Source: Flavobacteriales bacterium UBA2669 (lineage in GTDB: Bacteria; Bacteroidota; Bacteroidia; Flavobacteriales_E; Vicingaceae). Taken from it: a DNA stretch of 64,000 nt. Shown piece by piece: positions 44,737 through 53,261 of this stretch. Under the pieces are notes generated by a model that did not search any database, was not told where the DNA came from, and saw only the letters and a list, made by a program, of their open reading frames with translations. The stretch lies in NCBI GenBank assembly GCA_002359215.1, contig DEMN01000012.1, forward strand, positions 831,786 through 895,785. Direction: 5' to 3'. The stretch's first letter is position 1, and each line of letters opens with the position of its first letter. The position numbers were made by a program, and so were the translations under genes.

Positions 44737-45467
44737 TTTTTATCAAGACTGAATTCCAGATTCAACTTAACATTATTACTAATTTAACTTAACATCGACA
44801 TATAAAATATAACCTAGATTTTTTTATGTAAATTTGATTTACGGTGGTGTAATTGAAATTACAATTGATGTAGAAGTTGTTATTCATAGATTTATTTTTT
44901 ACAAAGTTAGTTTTTTAAGTAGTTGAATTGCAAATATATAAATAATATTTAAATGTCTTATAATGGTCTGCATTATGTTAATATAGCTTAGGTTTTTAAA
45001 GAATTAATTCTTTAAAAAGGGCAAAAAAAAATTATTAAAAAAATTCATGTAAGGGTTGGTAATTTGCGGTTCATTTTAAGCATGTTTCCAACTCTTACAT
45101 ACCGCTTTCTTTTAGCAAAAAATGGGTAAAGCCTTTTTAGCTTTACTTATTTTTTAGCTGCGTGAGGGATAGAAGCGGCATCCTTTCTGTTTTTCACAGA
45201 AAGATATAGCGGATAGCCCGACCTTTAGGGCACGCCCAAATAATTCAACTTTGCCTTAATAGAATCTTTTAAACCCATACTTTCTATAAAATACTCTAAT
45301 TATTACTTAGTGAATAACTTTAGTTATAATTAGTCCATAAAATATCGGCTAAATATCTATATTTGGCACAATAAAAAAACTTTGTTTATAGCCTTATAGA
45401 ACAGCCATAATTGTTGACATTTTTTTGCCATCAGGTTTTAGTTCTTGTTGGCATTTTTAATTAAAAA
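44737..45467. other. 731-base intergenic region with a structured dispersed element
   Basis: No gene was found. Near the left end (~44786-44804) a copy of TTAACATCGACA repeats the sequence at the previous gene junction. Around 45125-45145, GTAAAGC-ctttttA-GCTTTAC forms a hairpin. From about 45160 to 45238 lies a GC-richer block (gtgagggatagaagcggcat ... gatatagcggatagcccgac ... agggcacgcccaa) with an inner hairpin TTTCTGT/ACAGAAA. I recall near-identical blocks between genes in many Flavobacteriia genomes, so it is probably a dispersed element. The rest is AT-rich without features. Confidence 0.55.
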
Positions 45468-48203
45468 ATGGCAGTATTAAGCTGGAATGAAATAAAAGAT
45501 AGAGCTTTAAAATTCTCAAAAGAATGGGAAGGTGAAAAAAGAGAAAGAGCAGAAAAAGATTCTTTTTGGAATGACTTTTTTAATGTTTTTGGTATTTCTC
45601 GAAGAAGAGTTGCCACCTTTGAAGAGCCTGTTAAAAAAATAAGTGGAAATCAAGGCTTTATTGATTTATTTTGGAAAGGTGTTTTATTGGTAGAACACAA
45701 ATCTCAAGGAAAAGATTTAGAAAAAGCTTTTACTCAAGCACATGATTATTTTCCAGGCATAAAAGACCATGATTTACCTAAATATATTTTAGTTTCTGAT
45801 TTTGAAAAATTTAAGCTTTATGATTTAGATGAACGCATAGAGCAAGAATTTCATATCAAAGATTTTCACAAAAATGTAAAATTGTTTGGCTTTATTGCGG
45901 GTTATCAAAAACGCACTTATAAAGCAGAAGACCCTGTAAACATTAAAGCTGCTTATTTAATGGGTAGGTTACATGACCAACTTGAAGAAAGTGGCTACGA
46001 AGGGCATCCCCTTGAAGTATTTTTAGTGCGTTTGCTGTTCTGTTTATTTGCTGATGATACAGGTATTTTTGAAAAAGATATTTTTAAATTCTTTATTGAT
46101 GAAAAGACTAAAGAAGATGGCAGTGATTTAGGAGCAATGTTAGCTCAATTTTTTCAGGTGTTAAATACCGATAAAAATAAACGCCAAAAAAACTTAGATG
46201 AAGACCTTAATCAATTTCCTTATGTAAACGGTAAATTATTTGAAGAACCTCTACCTATAGCGGCTTTTGATAGTAAAATGCGTGATATTTTGCTCGAAGC
46301 CAGTGCTTTGAATTGGGGTAAAATTTCTCCTGCAATTTTTGGTAGTATGTTTCAAAGTGTGATGAATCCTAAAGAACGAAGAGACTTGGGTGCTCATTAT
46401 ACCTCTGAAACTAACATTTTAAAACTAATAAAACCTTTGTTTTTAGATGAATTGCATGAGGAATTTAAAAAAGCAAAAGGCAATACCAAAAAACTACAAG
46501 AATTTCATCATAAATTATCTACGCTAAAATTTTTAGACCCTGCCTGTGGTTGTGGTAATTTTTTAGTTATTACTTATCGAGAATTACGTTTACTTGAATT
46601 AGAAATACTGCGAGAATTACACAAAAAACAATTAGCAACGAATATTGAGGGAATTATTTGGCTAGATGTTGACCAGTTTTATGGAATTGAATATGATGAA
46701 TGGCCGGCAAAAATTGCTGAAGTAGCACTTTGGTTAATGGACCACCAAATGAATATGCTGATAAGTGAAGAATTTGGGCAGTACTTTGTTCGACTACCTC
46801 TTAAAAAAGCCGCCAAAATTGTAAATGGAAATGCTTTAAGGGTTAATTGGGAAGAGGTAGTACCAAAAAATGAATTGAGTTACATTATTGGGAATCCTCC
46901 TTTTTTAGGTGGAAAATATCAGTCTAAGGGTCAAAAGGAAGATATGAAGTTTGTGGCTGGTAAAATAAAAGGGTTTGGAGTATTAGACTATGTAGCTGCT
47001 TGGTATATATTGACAGCACAATATATTCAGGAAACGGAAATTAAAGCAGCTTTTGTATCAACAAATTCTATTGCACAAGGAGAACAAGTAGGTATTTTAT
47101 GGAATGAATTGTTTCATAATTATAGCATTAAAATACATTTCGCTCATCGAACTTTTAATTGGAAAAATGAAGCAAAAGGAAATGCCGCTGTGCATGTAGT
47201 GATTATAGGTTTTGCTAATTATGATGTTAAAAACAAATCAATTTTTGAATATGAAGACATCAACGCTGTACCTCATGAAATTAAAGCGAAAAATATTAAC
47301 CCTTATCTTGTAGAAAGTAACGACTCAGTTGTTATAAGTAGAACAACTTCTATTTGTAAAATTCCTAAAATTTCATTTGGAAATCAGCCAAATGATGGAG
47401 GTGGCTTTTTATTTACTGAAGATGAATACAAAGAGCTTATTAAAATAGAACCAAAGAGTAAACTTTACATCCGAAAATTTGTTGGCAGTCGTGAATTTAT
47501 AAATAACATTAATAGATATTGTCTTTGGTTAAAAGACATACAACCTAGTGAATTAAGACAGCTACCAAAAGTTATTGAACGAATTGAATTAGTTAAACAA
47601 CATAGATTAAGTAGCACAAGACCAGCAACGGTAGAGCTAGCATCAACACCAACATTATTTGGATTTATTTCACATACAGAAACTGATTACATTATAATAC
47701 CTAGTGTTTCTTCCGAAAGAAGGAAGTATATACCTATAGGATTTATGCCCGCTGATGTAATTACAAGTAATTTATGTTTAATTGTGCCAAATGCAGAAAT
47801 CTACCATTTTGGTGTTTTAACTTCAAAAATGCACATGGCTTGGGTGAAATATACATGTGGTCGCTTAAAAAGTGATTACAGATATTCAAATAAGATTGTT
47901 TACAACAATTATCCTTGGCCAATAGATCCAAGCATTAAAAACAAAAAAGAAGTAGAAACCAAAGCACAAAAAGTGTTAGATATACGAACAGAATTTCCAG
48001 ATAGTAGCCTTGCCGATTTATACGACCCATTGACAATGCCACCAAAATTGGTAAAAGCTCATCAAGAGCTAGATAAAGCGGTGGATTTGTGTTACCGACC
48101 ACAAGCGTTTATCAATGAAACTGCTCGGATAGAATTTTTATTCGATTTGTATAACCAATACACCGAACCCTTATTAAAAGGGAAGGGGAAAAAGAAAAAA
48201 TAG
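45468..48203 (+). CDS. MmeI-type type IIG restriction-modification enzyme
   Basis: 911 residues, close to MmeI (about 919) and its layout. The N-terminal nuclease has GFIDLFWKGVLLVEHKSQG with D66, E76 and K78. The methyltransferase has LDPACGCGNFLVITY (motif I, ~357) and IGNPPFLGGKYQS (motif IV, ~476), an N6-adenine type. Target recognition follows (ITSNLCLIV...MHMAWVKYTCGRLKSDYRYS), and the end is GKGKKKK. Such enzymes methylate one strand and cut about 20 bases from the site. It is unrelated in sequence order to the first type IIG enzyme of the island. Two small genes follow directly. Confidence 0.93.
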   Translation: MAVLSWNEIKDRALKFSKEWEGEKRERAEKDSFWNDFFNVFGISRRRVATFEEPVKKISGNQGFIDLFWKGVLLVEHKSQGKDLEKAFTQAHDYFPGIKDHDLPKYILVSDFEKFKLYDLDERIEQEFHIKDFHKNVKLFGFIAGYQKRTYKAEDPVNIKAAYLMGRLHDQLEESGYEGHPLEVFLVRLLFCLFADDTGIFEKDIFKFFIDEKTKEDGSDLGAMLAQFFQVLNTDKNKRQKNLDEDLNQFPYVNGKLFEEPLPIAAFDSKMRDILLEASALNWGKISPAIFGSMFQSVMNPKERRDLGAHYTSETNILKLIKPLFLDELHEEFKKAKGNTKKLQEFHHKLSTLKFLDPACGCGNFLVITYRELRLLELEILRELHKKQLATNIEGIIWLDVDQFYGIEYDEWPAKIAEVALWLMDHQMNMLISEEFGQYFVRLPLKKAAKIVNGNALRVNWEEVVPKNELSYIIGNPPFLGGKYQSKGQKEDMKFVAGKIKGFGVLDYVAAWYILTAQYIQETEIKAAFVSTNSIAQGEQVGILWNELFHNYSIKIHFAHRTFNWKNEAKGNAAVHVVIIGFANYDVKNKSIFEYEDINAVPHEIKAKNINPYLVESNDSVVISRTTSICKIPKISFGNQPNDGGGFLFTEDEYKELIKIEPKSKLYIRKFVGSREFINNINRYCLWLKDIQPSELRQLPKVIERIELVKQHRLSSTRPATVELASTPTLFGFISHTETDYIIIPSVSSERRKYIPIGFMPADVITSNLCLIVPNAEIYHFGVLTSKMHMAWVKYTCGRLKSDYRYSNKIVYNNYPWPIDPSIKNKKEVETKAQKVLDIRTEFPDSSLADLYDPLTMPPKLVKAHQELDKAVDLCYRPQAFINETARIEFLFDLYNQYTEPLLKGKGKKKK

Positions 48204-48208
48204 AAATT

Positions 48209-48340
48209 ATGGCAAAAAAAATATCAAGAGTAACTAAAGCTGCCAAGCTTGACAAAAGGACAACATCAGGAAGAGCTGCAGCAGGTAAAAGTACTAGCAA
48301 CAAAACTATGGCTAAGAAAATTATGAAAGGGAAAAAATAA
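48209..48340 (+). CDS. Small, highly basic protein
   Basis: 43 residues, lysine- and alanine-rich: MAKKISRVTKAAKLDKRTTS followed by GRAAAGKSTSNKTMAKKIMK. It begins 5 bases after the MmeI-type enzyme and ends 2 bases before the next ORF. The composition suggests nucleic-acid binding. It is short but well placed and free of overlap. Confidence 0.55.
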   Translation: MAKKISRVTKAAKLDKRTTSGRAAAGKSTSNKTMAKKIMKGKK

Positions 48341-48342
48341 TT

Positions 48343-48561
48343 ATGGAACGGTATAAAAATTTAGGCGGTAATTCAGGGGTTGCAGGATATGAAATAGGAA
48401 TCGATTATGTAATAGTTGTTTTTAAAGGAGGTAAGAAATCTTATAGATGGAGTTATAGAAAAGCAGGACAGCAACATGTAGAAAACATGAAACGATTAGC
48501 AGAATCAGGACAAGGATTGAATAGTTACATCATAACGCGAGTCAAAAATTTAAACGATTAG
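48343..48561 (+). CDS. Small protein of unknown function
   Basis: 72 residues: YKNLGGNSGVAGYEIGIDYV, then VVFKGGKKSYRWSYRKAGQQ and HVENMKRLAESGQGLNSYI. The first half forms short strands, reminiscent of KTSC-like small domains. It sits 2 bases after the basic ORF and 3 bases before the truncated DUF2779 gene, so it is in the same transcript. Role unknown. Confidence 0.65.
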   Translation: MERYKNLGGNSGVAGYEIGIDYVIVVFKGGKKSYRWSYRKAGQQHVENMKRLAESGQGLNSYIITRVKNLND

Positions 48562-48564
48562 AAA

Positions 48565-48927
48565 ATGAGAGTACTTACCAAATCTCGATTTAAACTTGGT
48601 CTTGAATGTCCAAATAAACTTTATTATACAAAGAAAAAGGAATATGCAGATACAAAAGTATCTGACACTTTTTTAGAAGCATTGGCAGAAGGAGGTTTTC
48701 AAGTAGAAGAATTGGCTAGAATGCATAATCCAAATGGTGTTTTAATCGAAGGAAATGATTGGGATTACCAACTTTTATGGGAACAAACACAAGAACTCTT
48801 AAAGCAGGAAAATGTAATTATTTATGAGGCAGCATTTTTAATAGATGGCTTGTTTATTAGAACAGATATTCTAGTAAAACAGGGGAATAATATAGAATTA
48901 ATAGAAGTCAAAGCATGGTCATTTTAA
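48565..48927 (+). pseudogene. Truncated DUF2779 (Cas4-like nuclease) gene
   Basis: 120 residues matching only the N-terminal part of DUF2779 proteins, which are several hundred residues long. It shows MRVLTKSRFKLGLECPNKLY with the early Cys, GGFQVEELARMHNP and FIRTDILVKQGNNIELIEVK, where the D and E-x-K of a PD-(D/E)XK site are retained. The frame ends with a stop immediately after AWSF, and unrelated sequence follows. The break lies at the right edge of the defence island and is probably a deletion or insertion junction. A functional short form is possible but unlikely. Confidence 0.7.
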
Positions 48928-48954
48928 TAATATTAAAAGTCCTTTATAGTTACG

Positions 48955-49746
48955 TTATTGTATAACAATATTTTGACTACTTTTAGCATAGGCTCCAAAA
49001 TACCCAACAGCATCTGCACCATTAAGATTTGTTATTGGGTTCCCCGGAACTTGTCCTCCTTGTGAAGCTGTTAAAGCAGTAAAATACCTGTAATTAACTT
49101 CATCTATAGAAAGTAATTGAATGTTAACAGAATCTCCTTGATAAAAAGTACTTTCGAAAATGGGGAAATAAGTTGCGCTTCCATCAAAAAACTCATCATT
49201 TAATGATAAAAAACCATCTTCCTGTTCACTTCCTAAGAATGCTTTTAATCGATAGAAATTTTCAGTGTTTACTGGGTCTGTAAAATGACATCGTACTCTA
49301 TATTCTGGTATATTTGGGTTTTCCCAGAATGCCTCTGTAAGTTCTTCATAAGAAAGCGAATCAATATTAACTCTTGGAAACATTTGGGAATTTGCAGTTA
49401 TTGTTTCTCCTTGTGCATTTATTATCAAATTATAAGTTCTATTGGTAATTCCTTGAAGTGTACTATCTGTATAATGCCCTGGAGCAATTTCATATAGGGT
49501 AAAAGTGTTGCCAAAATTATCTACAATTCGAACATTAGCATTAGATACTTTTTCAATGGCGTTATTGTTGTTGTATGGTCTTGTTTTTGAAATTAATACA
49601 TAGTTATCGCCTAAACTATCGTGTACAATTCCTTCCACTACATATAATTGTTCTGAATTAGCTAAATCTAGGTCAATTTCTTTTTCACAAGAAGTAAGAA
49701 TCGTTACTGCACATATTGCTATTAATGTAATTTTTAATGTTTTCAT
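48955..49746 (-). CDS. DUF4249 domain lipoprotein
   Basis: 263 residues. The signal ends in a lipobox LTSC (ITLIAICAVTILTSCEKEID). The body fits DUF4249: LYVVEGIVHDSLGDNYVLIS, ANVRIVDNFGNTFTL, a SADI-like middle, YRVRCHFTDPVNTENFYRL and ASQGGQVPGNPITNLNGADA near the end, then VGYFGAYA. It is probably a surface-exposed outer-membrane lipoprotein partner of the TonB receptor gene 20 bases upstream. The substrate is unknown. It marks the return to chromosomal genes after the island. Confidence 0.9.
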   Translation of the reverse strand: MKTLKITLIAICAVTILTSCEKEIDLDLANSEQLYVVEGIVHDSLGDNYVLISKTRPYNNNNAIEKVSNANVRIVDNFGNTFTLYEIAPGHYTDSTLQGITNRTYNLIINAQGETITANSQMFPRVNIDSLSYEELTEAFWENPNIPEYRVRCHFTDPVNTENFYRLKAFLGSEQEDGFLSLNDEFFDGSATYFPIFESTFYQGDSVNIQLLSIDEVNYRYFTALTASQGGQVPGNPITNLNGADAVGYFGAYAKSSQNIVIQ

Positions 49747-49766
49747 GGTATAATTATTAAAATATC

Positions 49767-52127
49767 TTAAAATCTAAAGTTGTAGCTAATTGATGGTATT
49801 ATTTTAAATAAAGAAAGTTGGATGATTTCTGTTTTAGTAGGGTCATCTTCGTTTTCTTGGAATGTAATAGAATAGGCATTTTCTCTGCCGTAAACATTAT
49901 AAAGAGAGAAGTTCCAACTAGACTCTACCTTCTTTTTTACTTTGTTTACTTCTCCTGTTTCAAAGTTTTTCACTTCTTTAAACTTTTTATTATCTAAGGT
50001 AAGACCAATGTCCATACGATGGTAGTTAGGCATTCGAGAACCATTTCTATCAGAATATAAGTTAACAGTTTGATTATCGATAACATATTTCCCAGTTGGG
50101 AAGGTTACTGCTCCACCTGTATAAAAGACAAAAGAAGAGGATAGTTTTACTCTTTCACTTAGAGCATACATGGCTACAATAGAAACATCGTGTGTTCTAT
50201 CTTGTTTTGCGGGATACCAACTCCCTTTATTTACTTCTTCAAATTGATTTTCACTACGTGCTAAAGTATAACTTATCCAACCTGTAAAATCACCTTTCTT
50301 TTTCTTTAAAAAGAATTCTATCCCATACGCTCTTCCTTGCCCGTACAATAACTCACCTTCAACTGTAGGGTTTAATGTGACTTCTGCTCCAGTTTTATAG
50401 TCAATGGTATTGTCTAAAATTTTGTAGTAAGTTTCTACAGAAAACTCATAGGCATTATTTTTTAAGTTTTTAAAATAGCCTAAAGAAACTTGGTCAGCAA
50501 TTTCAGGTTTGATGTTATTACTACTTGGCATCCATGCATCTGTTGGGTTGCCGCTAGATGAGTTTGATAATAAATGTAGGTACTGATAAGAGCGAGAATA
50601 GGAAGCTTTTAAGGAGCTTGTTTCGCTTAAGCTATAGTTAGCAGCTATTCTTGGTTCTAGTCCATTGTAGCTTACAACTGATTCAAGTTTATCATAATTA
50701 GTGGTGTCTGATATATCTCCGTCTTTATCATAAGTGTAAATTTCTCCTGGTCCAATTTGTGTAAAATTAGAATACCTTATACCATAAGTTAATGTAAATA
50801 AGCTTCCAAATTTTTGTTCGTTGCTTAAGTATAAAGCACTCTCGAAAGAATATCTATCTTCTATTTTTGTGTCATTCAACAAAGCATCTTCTTTGGTAGA
50901 TGAAACTTCTCCAGGATCAAATGTGTGGTAAACAACACTGCCTCCGAATTTGATTTTATTTTTATCGTTTAGAAAGTAATCCATATCTTCTTTAATAGTA
51001 ATATCTTCTATTTTAGAAGCTATTTTAAATCCAGCTGAACCAATTTCAATTTTATAATTGTAATGACTATAAATGAAAGAAGTATTACTAAATAATTTAT
51101 CACTAAATAAATGATTCCATCTTAATGTTCCTGTTGCGTTTCCCCAATTGAAACCAAATAGATCACTATATCCTAAATTGTCTCTGCCAAAATATCCAGA
51201 TAGAAATAATCGATTATTTTCGTTAATTTGGTAGTTAGCTTTTAAATTTAAATCATAAAAATATAAGGAAGCATCTCTTTGAGTTTCATCATTAGAAAAT
51301 TTTAAAAACATATCAGCATAGGTTCTTCTTCCTGAAATAATGAAAGAACCTTTATCTTTCACAATGGGGGCCTCGATGGTCAATTTAGAAGAAATTAAAC
51401 CAATTCCTCCACTTACTTCCATTTCCTTAGAGTTTCCATCTTTCATTTTTATATCCATTACTGACGATAGACGACCACCATACTCTGCGGGCATTCCTCC
51501 TTTATAAAGTTTTAAATCTTTGATGGCATCAGAATTAAATACAGAGAAAAATCCAAGTAAGTGTGATGCATTATATACAGGAGCTTCATCTAATAAAATT
51601 AAATTTTGATCTGAACTTCCTCCTCTAACAAAGAAACCAGCGCTTCCTTCTCCTCCTGATTTAATTCCTGGCATTAATTGTAAAGTTTTCATCACGTCTC
51701 TTTCTCCAAATAACACAGGTATACTCTCTATTTCTTTAATATCCACTTTAGTAATACCTATATCATTTGATCTTATATTTTCGTCTTCTTGAATTGCACT
51801 CACTTCAAATGTTTCTAGGGTTTCTGAATCTTCCGATAATTCAATATTTTTTTTAATGTTTTGAATTAGATTCGTTTTAAGGGGAATAGTTTTGTATCCG
51901 ATAAAACTATATTGTATCGTATATTCTCCTTTTGGAAGGGTTAGTGAATAAAACCCATACACGTTGGTGACTGTTCCTGTTCCTGGTAATTCTTTTACAA
52001 GAATAGTTACACCAATTAAATCTTCTCCATTACTAGCATCTTTAATATTTCCACTAAGGGTGAATTTTTCTTGGGCAAAAAGACTTGATGATAATAGAAG
52101 AAGTAGCAATAATTGGATTTGTTTCAT
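49767..52127 (-). CDS. TonB-dependent outer-membrane receptor
   Basis: 786 residues. The signal peptide is MKQIQLLLLLLLSSSLFAQ. A carboxypeptidase-regulatory-like domain follows (~22-100, FTLSGNIKDASNGEDLIGV). The plug contains MKTLQLMPGIKSGGEGSAGF and VRGGSSDQNLILLDEAPVYN. A 22-strand barrel follows, ending in the outer-membrane signature SYNFRF. It pairs with the DUF4249 lipoprotein, an arrangement that in Bacteroidota imports unknown ligands using TonB energy. A minus-strand -7 element TATATTTG lies at 52310-52317. Confidence 0.95.
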   Translation of the reverse strand: MKQIQLLLLLLLSSSLFAQEKFTLSGNIKDASNGEDLIGVTILVKELPGTGTVTNVYGFYSLTLPKGEYTIQYSFIGYKTIPLKTNLIQNIKKNIELSEDSETLETFEVSAIQEDENIRSNDIGITKVDIKEIESIPVLFGERDVMKTLQLMPGIKSGGEGSAGFFVRGGSSDQNLILLDEAPVYNASHLLGFFSVFNSDAIKDLKLYKGGMPAEYGGRLSSVMDIKMKDGNSKEMEVSGGIGLISSKLTIEAPIVKDKGSFIISGRRTYADMFLKFSNDETQRDASLYFYDLNLKANYQINENNRLFLSGYFGRDNLGYSDLFGFNWGNATGTLRWNHLFSDKLFSNTSFIYSHYNYKIEIGSAGFKIASKIEDITIKEDMDYFLNDKNKIKFGGSVVYHTFDPGEVSSTKEDALLNDTKIEDRYSFESALYLSNEQKFGSLFTLTYGIRYSNFTQIGPGEIYTYDKDGDISDTTNYDKLESVVSYNGLEPRIAANYSLSETSSLKASYSRSYQYLHLLSNSSSGNPTDAWMPSSNNIKPEIADQVSLGYFKNLKNNAYEFSVETYYKILDNTIDYKTGAEVTLNPTVEGELLYGQGRAYGIEFFLKKKKGDFTGWISYTLARSENQFEEVNKGSWYPAKQDRTHDVSIVAMYALSERVKLSSSFVFYTGGAVTFPTGKYVIDNQTVNLYSDRNGSRMPNYHRMDIGLTLDNKKFKEVKNFETGEVNKVKKKVESSWNFSLYNVYGRENAYSITFQENEDDPTKTEIIQLSLFKIIPSISYNFRF

Positions 52128-52363
52128 TTTTTATTTGATTTTTGTGCCTCTTTCTATACTCCATATATGCACAAAATAATGGAAGTGTCATGTATTAGGG
52201 GCATTTGTAATTTTTATTCGTTTGTATAAGCAAGAACATAAAACATAATCGGTTGCTAGTAATAAGTAAGTAATTTTTAACAGAGTAGGTTATATTCTTG
52301 ATTTTTTTGCAAATATAAGTTTTTATAGTTCTGAAAGTAAAGAACTATGAAGATTTGTGTTTG

Positions 52364-52409
52364 AAAATCATTAAAAGACTTTAATTAATTAAAGTCTTTT
52401 AATGATTTT
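52364..52409. repeat. Perfect 46-bp palindrome
   Basis: Two 23-base arms with no spacer: AAAATCATTAAAAGACTTTA begins the left arm, and the right arm is its exact reverse complement. The centre is between 52386 and 52387. It lies upstream of the TonB receptor on the minus strand. Confidence 0.9.
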
Positions 52410-52582
52410 GTTTGTTGTTTTACTATAGTTTTTTAATATGTTTAAACATATATTACTATATTCGTAGTAAATATTAAAAAGTTAATAGGTTATAAATAGG
52501 AAATAAAATATAAGATGCAAAAGAGTATTTGTTGGAATTAGGTTGAAGTTTCATTTTTTAAGTTCTTAATGAAATTTGAGTT

Positions 52583-52660
52583 ATGAAAATTGAAGATGAA
52601 ATAAAAAGTAAATATAATAAAGCATTAGTTAATCGTGCTATGCGAACAATATTGCAATAA
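52583..52660 (+). pseudogene. Possible MarR-type regulator remnant
   Basis: 25 codons, MKIEDEIKSKYNKALVNRAM then a stop six codons later. The start resembles the N-terminus of Bacteroidota MarR regulators (MKIEDEI...), but nothing of the helix-turn-helix follows. The assignment is weak. Confidence 0.25.
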
Positions 52661-52774
52661 GAACTTCTATATCTGAGAATATCCTCAAAGAAAATTACCA
52701 AAATAAAGAAAAAATCATAGTTTTTGTGATATAACAGTAATTCCTGTTTTTTATAGAAAGAGAGTTACGATAGG

Positions 52775-53140
52775 TTATCTTATTTTTTTTAACACCCTTT
52801 TTCTATGTTGCATTCCCCATTCTACCATCACGTCTAATACACTTCTAAATTCTTTTCCAGAAGGAGTTAATTCGTATTCAACAGTAACAGGAGTGGTGTT
52901 GTAAACAGTTCTTTTAACAATACTATTCAGTTCTAAATCTTTTAATTGTTTCGAAAGCATTCTAGGTGTAATGCCAGGGATTTCCCTTTCTAATTCTTTA
53001 AATCTTTTTTTTCCATATAATAATGATCCCATAATAGGTAATTTCCACTTGCCATTGATAACGTTCATAGTATCATGTATAGCTAATACATATTCTCCTG
53101 AACATTCTTTTACGCGGGTTAATTCTAAAACTTCGTTCAT
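52775..53140 (-). CDS. HxlR family transcriptional regulator
   Basis: 121 residues with the HxlR winged helix: NVINGKWKLPIMGSLLYGKK, RFKELEREIPGITPRMLSKQ, LKDLELNSIVKRTVYNTTPV and TVEYELTPSGKEFRSVLDVM. HxlR proteins respond to electrophiles, redox state or quinones. It diverges from the oxidoreductase gene at 53262, with a near-perfect palindrome between the two genes, which fits local control of that gene and the following nitroreductase and DoxX. Confidence 0.93.
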   Translation of the reverse strand: MNEVLELTRVKECSGEYVLAIHDTMNVINGKWKLPIMGSLLYGKKRFKELEREIPGITPRMLSKQLKDLELNSIVKRTVYNTTPVTVEYELTPSGKEFRSVLDVMVEWGMQHRKRVLKKIR

Positions 53141-53163
53141 AAATATCTTTATTTTATTAATTA

Positions 53164-53197
53164 CTATACAAGAGTATATCGATATACTTTTGTATAG
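53164..53197. promoter_or_regulatory. Candidate HxlR operator with promoter elements
   Basis: CTATACAAGAGTATAT and ATATACTTTTGTATAG form a 34-bp palindrome with one mismatch and a CG centre. TACTTTTG, a -7 type sequence, occurs in the right arm (53185-53192) and again at 53202-53209 and 53225-53232. The operator would therefore cover the oxidoreductase promoter. Confidence 0.65.
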
Positions 53198-53261
53198 TAG
53201 TTACTTTTGTATAGCAAATGTAAATACTTTTGTCCTATAAAAAAATTAAAACAAATTAATT

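Larger units (their letters stand above)
52128..52774. other. Intergenic region upstream of the TonB gene
   Basis: It contains a minus-strand -7 element (TATATTTG, read at 52310-52317), an inverted repeat ATAGTTC...GAACTAT (52325-52348), a perfect 46-bp palindrome (52364-52409), and a 25-codon fragment (52583-52660) that looks like a MarR-type regulator start. The remaining sequence is AT-rich with no open frame of note. Confidence 0.55.

Noticed and set aside
42540..44804. Integron attC sites
   Set aside because: The repeated TAAC-type junctions lack the paired R/L boxes of attC and no integron integrase is present; kept only as a repeat observation.
18830..48930. Prophage
   Set aside because: No capsid, portal, terminase, tail, lysis or phage replication genes are visible.
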